Made by a program: the position numbers and the translations under genes
Notes under the pieces: model-generated
What the model saw: only the letters and a program-made list of their open reading frames with translations
Database searches by the model: none
Told to the model about the DNA's origin: nothing
Part shown: piece after piece, positions 54,355 through 62,152 of the stretch
Layout of the letters: each line of letters starts with the position of its first letter
Position numbering within the stretch: the first letter of the stretch is position 1
Assembly: GCF_045124755.1 (NCBI RefSeq)
Contig: NZ_JBGVMK010000012.1
Length of the DNA: 64,000 nucleotides
Direction: 5' to 3' (one strand)
DNA from: Succinimonas sp045124755
GTDB lineage: Bacteria > Pseudomonadota > Gammaproteobacteria > Enterobacterales > Succinivibrionaceae

Positions 54355-56643
54355 ATGAAAGCAATCTTAAACAAAGGACTCCGCATCACCGGAACCGCTG
54401 CTGCCGTGTCTGCCATGATGCTCTGCGGAACCATGCTTTCCGGCTGCGATGATTCCAAAAACTGGATCAATGACGGCGTCAAGCTGACAGTGGTGGAAGA
54501 GGGCGATCTTGTCACCGGAAAACCTTACAAAATCAAAGCCGACCGCCAGCTTCAGGAGCTCAGCGCTGACCACGGCGAGGTAACCACGGTTAATCCCGTA
54601 ACCGGAGAAAATGCTGCTGCCAATGAATGGTTCTATGTGTTTTCGGAAGAAAATTTTACGTCATATGAGATGCCGGACTCCGCCGCTCAAAATGAGGTTA
54701 ATGACAGCGATGAAGAAAAGAGCAGCCTGAAGGCCTTTACCGAAACCTTCCATGCGACACTTGCCGACGGCAGAACCCGGAAGGTCAATCAGGATTTCGC
54801 CATTACCGACCCGCTGCTCCCGGACCAATGGCATCTCTGGAATATCGGCCAGAACCCCTACGGCGTTACCGATCCTCCCCTTAAGAAAATCGATATTAAC
54901 GTGATCCCCGCCTGGCGCGTTATTCTTCCGGAGGAGAAAAAGCAGATCGACGGATCCGGAGTTTACATGGCGATTTATGATTCTCCGGTGGATATTAATC
55001 ATGAGGATCTTAAGGATCGCGTTTATGATCCCGGCATTCCCGGCACCGCGGATTTAATCAATACCGGACTCCCCCTTGAGATCCTCAAGAAAAATGCCGA
55101 ATTCACTCATGGCACTTCTGTAACCGGAATTGCCGCATCCTCGGGCATGAACAAGCTCGGCGGCAGAGGCGTGGCGTTTAATGCAAACCTGACCTCCTTC
55201 GCAAAGGATAACGACGAAACGGTGATTCTGGGTACCATGCTGAAAATGGATCATCTTAATCTGGTAAATGCCAGTATCGGAGATGATCTTGTCACCTACC
55301 ACATCCCGGCGGTCTGGGATCTCTTCGAAGCTCTGTACGAGAATAATATCGCCTTTATCCACGCGCAGGGGAATGAGTTCAAAGACGGTTACGACAAAGA
55401 AGATAAGCCTTACTCCCTGAGCAACTGTTTAGAATTTCACACCGACTGCGAATTCAAGCAGACAGATCCTAAGTCTCGTTACCCCTTCATTATCAACGTC
55501 GGCGCCCTGAACTCCCTGGGGGAGAAGGCCTCCTACGGATCCTCCGGAGCCAATCTGTGGGTTACCGGCTTCGGCGGCGAATACGGCGCTGATAAGACGC
55601 TGACTTTTATGTCTTCCAGCGCTGCCATGGTAACCACCCTGAGCAGCTATGATCCCAAGGAATTTGAGGATCCGGATAAGGATTCTCCCTGGAGAACCGA
55701 GGATAACAAGTACTATACCAATACCATGAACGGCACCTCATCCGCCGCCCCCTCCGTGTCCGGCGCTGCGGCCCTGGCGTATCAGGCCCGGCCTGACATG
55801 ACGGTATCCGAATTACGTTATCTTCTGGTCAAAACCGCCCGCAATGACAAGGTGATGCCCACTTTGGCTCTGACGCCTCTGGAGGAGGATGATTACTTTT
55901 ACGATGAAAAAGTCACCCTTGACTACGGCTGGCAGGATAATGCCGCGGGCTACCGGTTCTCCAACAGGTACGGTTTTGGCGTCGTGGATGCCGAAGCTCT
56001 GGTGAAGGCCGCTCTCGAATGCGATAACGATCCCGTTTGCGCCGGCATGAAGGAGCTTCCGGAGAAATACGTCTCCGCCAACGAAAATCCCTGTGCCTAC
56101 ACCGATGACTCCAAACGCTTAATAACCTGCTCCTTCTCTGACTTCAAAAACGATGAGGGCGAGTCTCTGGGCAAAACAGAGCTTCTGGTGGATGCGCTCA
56201 CCTATAATGTTTCCGGAATGAATTACCTCCCGGAGGGCATTATCGAGTCCTGCGAGCTTGCGGCCTCTGAGGAAGACGAGGAAGAAACGGAGCACAACGT
56301 TGAAAGGAAGAAGGCCATATTTGAGGCCCATGCTCTTCTGGAGCTTACTGCGGAATCGCAGTCCGGCACCAAATCGCTTTTGAAGCCCCTTTATGCCAAC
56401 TGGGATTACGGATCCGGGTTTAATATTCCGGATGACGATGATGATGACGATGATGACGACGATGATACTCCTGAGGGATTGACGCTGGAGCCTATGGATC
56501 TCGCCACCTCCGCCTTCTATCAGGAATCCCTGAAGGAGGATCCGGACAAGAAGTATCGTCTGAGCTTCAGAAGCGCCTGCCAGATTGACGTGGACGATCT
56601 TAATGAAAATATGCATCTTACCGTCTACGGCCGGAAGAAATAA
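54355..56643 (+). CDS. Kexin-like subtilase lipoprotein, array copy 10 (paired)
   Basis: 762 residues. Lipobox LSGC with Cys31 followed by Asp-Asp (CDDSKNW), as in copy 5. The N-domain carries EMPDSAAQNEVNDSDEEKSS, shared with copy 11. Triad Asp209 (MAIYD), His252 (THGTSVTG), Ser462 (NGTSSAAP), with Asn340 (QGNEF). Variable disulfide loop SNCLEFHTDCEF. The C-terminal domain has an uninterrupted run of Asp (GAT/GAC codons) after NIPD, then TPEG. The second of the two proteases with a dedicated small partner; terminator follows. Confidence 0.93.
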   Translation: MKAILNKGLRITGTAAAVSAMMLCGTMLSGCDDSKNWINDGVKLTVVEEGDLVTGKPYKIKADRQLQELSADHGEVTTVNPVTGENAAANEWFYVFSEENFTSYEMPDSAAQNEVNDSDEEKSSLKAFTETFHATLADGRTRKVNQDFAITDPLLPDQWHLWNIGQNPYGVTDPPLKKIDINVIPAWRVILPEEKKQIDGSGVYMAIYDSPVDINHEDLKDRVYDPGIPGTADLINTGLPLEILKKNAEFTHGTSVTGIAASSGMNKLGGRGVAFNANLTSFAKDNDETVILGTMLKMDHLNLVNASIGDDLVTYHIPAVWDLFEALYENNIAFIHAQGNEFKDGYDKEDKPYSLSNCLEFHTDCEFKQTDPKSRYPFIINVGALNSLGEKASYGSSGANLWVTGFGGEYGADKTLTFMSSSAAMVTTLSSYDPKEFEDPDKDSPWRTEDNKYYTNTMNGTSSAAPSVSGAAALAYQARPDMTVSELRYLLVKTARNDKVMPTLALTPLEEDDYFYDEKVTLDYGWQDNAAGYRFSNRYGFGVVDAEALVKAALECDNDPVCAGMKELPEKYVSANENPCAYTDDSKRLITCSFSDFKNDEGESLGKTELLVDALTYNVSGMNYLPEGIIESCELAASEEDEEETEHNVERKKAIFEAHALLELTAESQSGTKSLLKPLYANWDYGSGFNIPDDDDDDDDDDDDTPEGLTLEPMDLATSAFYQESLKEDPDKKYRLSFRSACQIDVDDLNENMHLTVYGRKK

Positions 56644-56720
56644 GCAAAGCTGCGGCACCCTGATCGGGATGGCTTCGTAAGTCTCCGGCCGGGAAGGCCT
56701 CTGTAACAGCCCCTTAGAGC

Positions 56721-56760
56721 ATCATGCCAGGAAGCTCCGGTTTCCCGGCATGATTTTTTT
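56721..56760 (+). terminator. Array terminator, after copy 10
   Basis: ATCATGCC and GGCATGAT arms, loop AGGAAGCTCCGGTTTCCC, then seven T. Confidence 0.88.
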
Positions 56761-56887
56761 GGCGGCCGTTCGGAATATCTGATCCGAAATGCTCTCATGA
56801 CTTCAGTGGTACGATCTTTCCCTGAGATTCCGGCGGACAGACAGGGAGAGCCGTGACGGGCAACCAAAATCACAATTAGCGAAATAT

Positions 56888-56913
56888 ACCGGCCGCCCGG
56901 CCGGTTTTATAAT
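56888..56913 (+). promoter_or_regulatory. Conserved promoter with perfect inverted repeat, copy 11
   Basis: ACCGGCCG-CC-CGGCCGGT is a perfect inverted repeat (56888-56905) and runs directly into TTTATAAT (TATAAT 56908-56913). It occupies the place of the -35 box, where a repressor or activator dimer could control RNA polymerase. The rest of the 56644-57044 spacer holds only the terminator and leader. Confidence 0.7.
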
Positions 56914-57044
56914 CTCGGCAGACTCATTGCCGCAATCAAATACTGCCAGCTTCCGGACAGCCCCCGGGAAGGTTACGGTTCCGCCGTCTTTTCCGGCGGC
57001 ACCAGGCATAAACCGAGATGAAATACCATAAGGAGAGTTCCGCT

Positions 57045-59324
57045 ATGAAATCAGCCTGCAGCAAAGGACTTCGGATAACGAAAATCGCTGTCGCGGTGTC
57101 TGCCATGCTTCTGGCCGGAGCCATGCTTTCCGGCTGCAAGGATTCCAAAAACCGGACATCTTCAGACGACGTAAAGCTTTCTGTTATTGAAGAGGGCGAT
57201 CTTGTCACCGGAAAGCCCTACAAAATCAGGGCCGACCGCCAGCTTCAGGAGCTCAGCGCTGACCACGGCGAGGTATCCGCAGTAAATCCCGTAACCGGAG
57301 AAAATGCCGGAGCCAATGAATGGTTCTATGTGTTTTCGGAAGAGAATTTTGCGTCATATGAGATGCCGGACTCCGCCGCTCAAAAAGAGGTTAACGACAG
57401 CGCTGAAGAAAAGAGCAGCCTGAAGGCCTTTACCGAAACCTTCCATGCGACTCTTACCGATGGCAGAACCCGGAAGGTGCAGCAGGATTTCGCCGTTACC
57501 GACCCTTTGCTCCCGGATCAGTGGCATCTTTACAATATCGGCCAGAACCCCTATGGCGTTACCGATGCTCCTCTTAAGAAAATCGACCTTAACGTCATCC
57601 CCGCCTGGCGCGTTATTCTCCCGGAAGATAAGAAGCAGATCGACGGATCCGGAGTTTATGCGGCAGTCTGGGATACGGCTGTGGATCTTAACCATGAGGA
57701 TCTCCGGGAGCGCATTTATGACCCCGGAATTCCCGGAACCGAGAATTTTGTCAATATCGGACTTCCATTGGAAACTCTTCAGGAATATCCCGGAGAAGAC
57801 CATGGCACCTCCGTAGCCGGAATAATCGCCGCCTCGGCCATGAACAGGCTGGGCGTAAGGGGAGTGGCCTTTAATGCCAGAGTTACATCATTTTCCATAG
57901 ACGAAGATGAATATCTGATACCGGGGGCCATGCTGAACATGAAGCAGCTGAATTTGGCAAATGCCAGCTGGGGCTATGATCTGTTTACCAGCCACGAGCC
58001 GGCATTGCGGGATCTTTACGAAGCTCTTTACGAAAACAATATCGCCGTTTTCCATTCTCACGGGAACGAATTTGATGAAGGTTACAGCGAAGACGATAAG
58101 CCTTACTCGGTAAGCGACTGCTTAGAGATTCCCGCAGACTGCGAATTCAAACAGACAGATGAAATGGCGCGCTATCCCTTTAATATCCAGGTCGGCTCCC
58201 TGAACTCTCTGGGGGTTAAAACCTCCTACGCCTCCACCGGAGCCAATCTGTGGGTTACCGGCTTCGGCGGCGAATTCGGGGCTGATACCAACTATCCGGG
58301 CCGATCCAGCGCCGCCCTGGTAACCACCCTGACCAGCTATGATCCCGGGGACTTTACGGATCCGGACGAGTTTTCTCCCTGGAGAACCCAAGACAACAAG
58401 TACTACACCAATATGATGAACGCCTCCTCTGCCGCCGCTCCCTCCGTGACCGGAGCTGCCGCTCTGGCGTATCAGGCCAGGCCTGACATGACGGTGTCAG
58501 AGCTCCGTTATCTTCTGGCCAGAACCTCCCGGAACGACACCGCGATGCCTTCTCTCGCTCTGACGCCTCTGGAAGGATATGACGACACCTACGGGGAAAA
58601 GGTCACCTTTGATTACGGGTGGCAGGATAATGCCGCGGGCTTCCGGTTCTCCAACTGGTACGGCTTCGGCGTTGTTGATGCCGGGGCTCTCGTGAAGGCC
58701 GCTCTTGAATGCGATAAGGATCCCGTCTGCGCCGGAATGAAGGAGCTTCCGGAAAAATTCATTTCCGCCAATGATAATCCCTGCGCTTACACCGATGACT
58801 CCGGACGTTTAATCACCTGCTCCTTCTCCGATTTTCAAAACGAAGAGGGCGAGCCTTTGGGGCAAACCGAGCTTCTGGCGGATGCTGTCACCTACGATGT
58901 TTCCGGTCTCAATTATCTCCCGGAGGGGCTCATCGATGCCTGCGCGCTCGCGGCCTCTCCAGAAGATGAGGGGATTACCGAGCATAACATCGAACGGAAG
59001 AAGGCCGTATTTAAGGTCAATGCTCTGCTGGAGCTTACGGCGGAATCCCAGTCCGGCACTAAATCCCTGCTGAAGCCCCTTTATGCCAACTGGGATTACC
59101 TTTCTGGGTTTAATGTTCCTGATGACGATGATGATGAGGGCGATGATGATGAGAGTGCGGAACTCCTGGCTCCCCTGGATATCGCCGCCTCCGCCTTCTA
59201 TCAGGAACCCCTTAAGGAGGATCCGGACAGGAAGTACCGGATGAGCATCAGAAGCGCCTGTCAGATTGACGTGGACAGGCTTAACGAAAATATGCATCTT
59301 ACCTTCTACGGCCGGAGGAAATAA
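57045..59324 (+). CDS. Kexin-like subtilase lipoprotein, array copy 11 (mosaic)
   Basis: 759 residues from ATG 57045 (AAGGAGAG upstream); an ATG at 57018 would add nine residues ahead of the signal peptide and is rejected. Lipobox LSGC with Cys31 (+2 Lys). Residues 50-165 follow copy 10 (EMPDSAAQKEVNDS, RTRKVQQDFAVTD), while the rest follows copies 8 and 12 (AAVWD, PLEGYDDTYGE, EEGEPLGQTELLADAV). Triad Asp210, His253 (DHGTSVAG), Ser462, with Asn341 (HGNEF). The Ser motif reads NASSAAAP rather than NGTSxAAP, the only copy without Gly there; activity is probable but should be tested. Variable disulfide loop SDCLEIPADCEF. Own promoter and terminator. Confidence 0.92.
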   Translation: MKSACSKGLRITKIAVAVSAMLLAGAMLSGCKDSKNRTSSDDVKLSVIEEGDLVTGKPYKIRADRQLQELSADHGEVSAVNPVTGENAGANEWFYVFSEENFASYEMPDSAAQKEVNDSAEEKSSLKAFTETFHATLTDGRTRKVQQDFAVTDPLLPDQWHLYNIGQNPYGVTDAPLKKIDLNVIPAWRVILPEDKKQIDGSGVYAAVWDTAVDLNHEDLRERIYDPGIPGTENFVNIGLPLETLQEYPGEDHGTSVAGIIAASAMNRLGVRGVAFNARVTSFSIDEDEYLIPGAMLNMKQLNLANASWGYDLFTSHEPALRDLYEALYENNIAVFHSHGNEFDEGYSEDDKPYSVSDCLEIPADCEFKQTDEMARYPFNIQVGSLNSLGVKTSYASTGANLWVTGFGGEFGADTNYPGRSSAALVTTLTSYDPGDFTDPDEFSPWRTQDNKYYTNMMNASSAAAPSVTGAAALAYQARPDMTVSELRYLLARTSRNDTAMPSLALTPLEGYDDTYGEKVTFDYGWQDNAAGFRFSNWYGFGVVDAGALVKAALECDKDPVCAGMKELPEKFISANDNPCAYTDDSGRLITCSFSDFQNEEGEPLGQTELLADAVTYDVSGLNYLPEGLIDACALAASPEDEGITEHNIERKKAVFKVNALLELTAESQSGTKSLLKPLYANWDYLSGFNVPDDDDDEGDDDESAELLAPLDIAASAFYQEPLKEDPDRKYRMSIRSACQIDVDRLNENMHLTFYGRRK

Positions 59325-59396
59325 TCTGGGCGGCAGCCTGATCGGGGCTTTGCGTCAGTCCCGGCCGGCAAGGCCTCTCTAACGGCCACTTAGAGC

Positions 59397-59436
59397 ATCA
59401 TGTCGGAAAGCTCCGTTTTCCCGGCATGATTTTTTT
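59397..59436 (+). terminator. Array terminator, after copy 11
   Basis: ATCATGTCGG and CCGGCATGAT arms (one mismatch), followed by six T. Confidence 0.85.
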
Positions 59437-59579
59437 GCCGGCCGTTCGGGGACATATCAGTCCGTAAATACTCTCATGCCGTCAGGGGGTGCTGTCCCTG
59501 AGATTCCGGCCGGGCGTGGAGATGCAACAGAGAGATGGCGCGCCGTGACAGATCAGCGAAATCACACATAGCGAAATAT

Positions 59580-59605
59580 ACCAGCCGCCCGGCCGGTTTT
59601 ATAAT
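59580..59605 (+). promoter_or_regulatory. Conserved promoter with inverted repeat, copy 12
   Basis: ACCAGCCG-CC-CGGCCGGT (one mismatch from the perfect repeat of copy 11) leads into TTTATAAT, TATAAT at 59600-59605, 152 nt before the start codon. The upstream AATCACACATAGCGAAATAT also resembles the other copies. Confidence 0.65.
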
Positions 59606-59756
59606 CCCGGACAAAGCATTGCGGAAGCAAAAACTGCCAGCTTCCGGAGGTTCGGGAGATGTTAAGCTCTCGGAAGCCCCGGAGTTACGGTTCCGCCGGC
59701 GGTTCCTGCGGCATTAAGCATAAACCGGGATGAAATACCATAAGGAGAGTTCCCCT

Positions 59757-62030
59757 ATGAAATCAGCATGCAACAAAGTCCTCCGAATAACGAGCATCGC
59801 TGCCGCAGTGGCTGCCATGCTTCTTGCCGGCGCAGCGCTTTCCGGCTGCAAGGATTCCAAAAACCGGACAAATGAGGACGTAAAGCTGACTGTTACTGAA
59901 GAGGGTGACCTTGTCACCGGAAAGCCCTACAAAATCATGGCTGACCGCCACCTTCAGGAGCTCCGTGCCGTGCATGGCGACCTGACAGCGGTTAATCCCG
60001 TAACCGGAGAAAATGCCGGAGAGAACGAATGGTTCTATGTTCTCCCGGAGGAATACTTTACCTCCTATGAACTTAACTATGACGATGCCGGAGACGGTGA
60101 TGATTCCGGCGAACATAACAGCTTAAAAGCCTTTACCGAAACCTTCCATGCCACTCTTGAAGACGGCAAAACCCGGGAGGTGCAAAAGACCTTCGCCGTT
60201 ACCGATCCCTTGTTTCCGGAACAGTGGCATCTTTACAATATCGGCCAGAACCCCTACGGCGTTACCGATCCTCCCCTTAAGAAGATCGACCTTAACGTGA
60301 TCCCTGCCTGGCGCATTATTCTCTCGGAAGAAAAAAAGCAGATCGACGGATCCGGTGTTTATGCGGCGGTCTGGGATGAATCGATTGATTTGAATCATGA
60401 GGATCTCCGGGATCGCATCTATGACCCCGGCATACCCGGGACAGAGAATTTAATTAATAAAGGACTCTCGCTGGAATTTCTTCAGGAGAATCCTGGCGCC
60501 ACCCATGGCACCTCCGTTGCCGGAATAATAGCCGCCGCGGCCATGAACCGGCTCGGCGGCAGAGGCGCGGCCTTTAATGCCCGGTTAACCTCATTCGCTG
60601 TAAATGTGTCGGATGATGTTTCCATGCTGAGCGCCATCCTGAAAACGGAACCGCTTAACCTCGTAAATGCCAGTATCGGCCGGGATCTTTACACCTGTCA
60701 TGTACCGGCAACCTGGGATCTTTACGAAGCTCTTTTTGAAAATAACATCGCCTTTATCCATGCTCAGGGCAACCAATTTAACGAAGGCTTTGACGAGGAC
60801 TATAAGCCTTACTCGGAAAACAACTGCAAGTCAGCCGCCAATGCCGACTGCGAACTCAAACAGACAGATGACATGGCGCGTTATCCCTTTAATATCCATG
60901 TCGGTTCGCTGAATTCTCTGGGACTGAAAACCGAAAACTCCTCCTCCGGAGCCAATCTCTGGGTTACCGGCTTCGGCGGCGAGTTCGGAGAAGATTCGAG
61001 ATGGCCGGGCGTATCCAGCGCGGCTATAGTAACCACGCTCTCCAGCTATGATCCCGGGGACTTTGAGGATCCGGACGGGTATTCCTCCTGGAGAACCGCA
61101 GACAATAAGCACTACACCAATATGATGAACGGCACCTCCTCCGCGGCTCCCTCCGTGGCCGGCGCCGCGGCTCTGGCGTATCAGGCCAAACCGGACATGA
61201 CGGTATCGCAGCTCCGTTACCTTCTGGCTAAAACCTCCAGGAACGACAGGGCGATGCCTTCCCTCGCTCTGACTTCCCGGGAAGGATATGATGACACCTA
61301 CGGCGAAAATATCGTCTATGATTACGGCTGGCAGGATAATGCCGCCGGATTCCGGTTCTCCAGCTGGTACGGCTTCGGGGTCGCGGATGCCGGAGCTCTG
61401 GTGAAGGCGGCTCTGGACTGCGATAAGGATCCCGTCTGCTCCGGCATGGCGGTGCTTCCGGAGAAATTCGTATCAGCAAACAACAATCCCTGCGCTTACA
61501 CCGATGACTCCAGACGCTTAATCACCTGCTCCTTCTCCGATTTCAAAAACGAAGAGGGCGAATCTCTGGGCGAAGCCGAGCTCCTGGCGGATGCTGTCAC
61601 CTACGATGTTTCCGGTCTCAATTACCTCCCTGAAGGCATTATCGCAGCCTGCGAACTTGCCGCCTCCGGCGAAGACGCGGAAGCAACTGAACACAACAAA
61701 GAGCGAAAGCATGCCGTATTTAAGGCCAATGTTCTTCTGGAGCTTATTGCGGAATCAGCGGCCGGTACCAAATCATTGCTGAAGCCTGCCTATGCCAACT
61801 GGGATTATCTGTCCGGGTTTAAGGTTCCGGATAAGAAGGACGATGATGATGAGGCGGAGAATACGGAACTTCTGGCTCCCATGGATATCGCTGCCTCCGC
61901 CTTCTATCAGGAATCCCTCAAGGAGGATCCGGAAAAGAAGTACCGCCTCAGCATAAGAAGTCCCTGCCAGATTGACGTGAACAGGCTGAACGAGAATATG
62001 CATCTTACCGTCTACGGCCGGAGGAAATAA
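59757..62030 (+). CDS. Kexin-like subtilase lipoprotein, array copy 12
   Basis: 757 residues from ATG 59757, with AAGGAGAG upstream; the ATG at 59730 is rejected as in copy 11. Lipobox LSGC with Cys31 (+2 Lys). N-domain of the VLPEEYFTSYELNYD type, as in copies 1 and 8. Triad Asp207 (AAVWD), His250 (THGTSVAG), Ser461 (NGTSSAAP), with Asn339 (QGNQF). Variable disulfide loop NNCKSAANADCEL. C-terminal domain with LLELIAESAAGTKSLL, identical in this motif to copy 1 except for one residue. The catalysis-free copy 13 follows 122 nt downstream without a terminator, the same order as copies 1 and 2. Confidence 0.93.
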   Translation: MKSACNKVLRITSIAAAVAAMLLAGAALSGCKDSKNRTNEDVKLTVTEEGDLVTGKPYKIMADRHLQELRAVHGDLTAVNPVTGENAGENEWFYVLPEEYFTSYELNYDDAGDGDDSGEHNSLKAFTETFHATLEDGKTREVQKTFAVTDPLFPEQWHLYNIGQNPYGVTDPPLKKIDLNVIPAWRIILSEEKKQIDGSGVYAAVWDESIDLNHEDLRDRIYDPGIPGTENLINKGLSLEFLQENPGATHGTSVAGIIAAAAMNRLGGRGAAFNARLTSFAVNVSDDVSMLSAILKTEPLNLVNASIGRDLYTCHVPATWDLYEALFENNIAFIHAQGNQFNEGFDEDYKPYSENNCKSAANADCELKQTDDMARYPFNIHVGSLNSLGLKTENSSSGANLWVTGFGGEFGEDSRWPGVSSAAIVTTLSSYDPGDFEDPDGYSSWRTADNKHYTNMMNGTSSAAPSVAGAAALAYQAKPDMTVSQLRYLLAKTSRNDRAMPSLALTSREGYDDTYGENIVYDYGWQDNAAGFRFSSWYGFGVADAGALVKAALDCDKDPVCSGMAVLPEKFVSANNNPCAYTDDSRRLITCSFSDFKNEEGESLGEAELLADAVTYDVSGLNYLPEGIIAACELAASGEDAEATEHNKERKHAVFKANVLLELIAESAAGTKSLLKPAYANWDYLSGFKVPDKKDDDDEAENTELLAPMDIAASAFYQESLKEDPEKKYRLSIRSPCQIDVNRLNENMHLTVYGRRK

Positions 62031-62152
62031 TCATGGCGGCGCCATTCGTGATGCGGCGCTCTCGGGACAGGCTCCGGGATGTCAGTGCTCCTCCGGCTTT
62101 TCCTGCGGCCTTAAGCATGAATCTGAATGAAATACCATAAGGAGCGTCCGTT

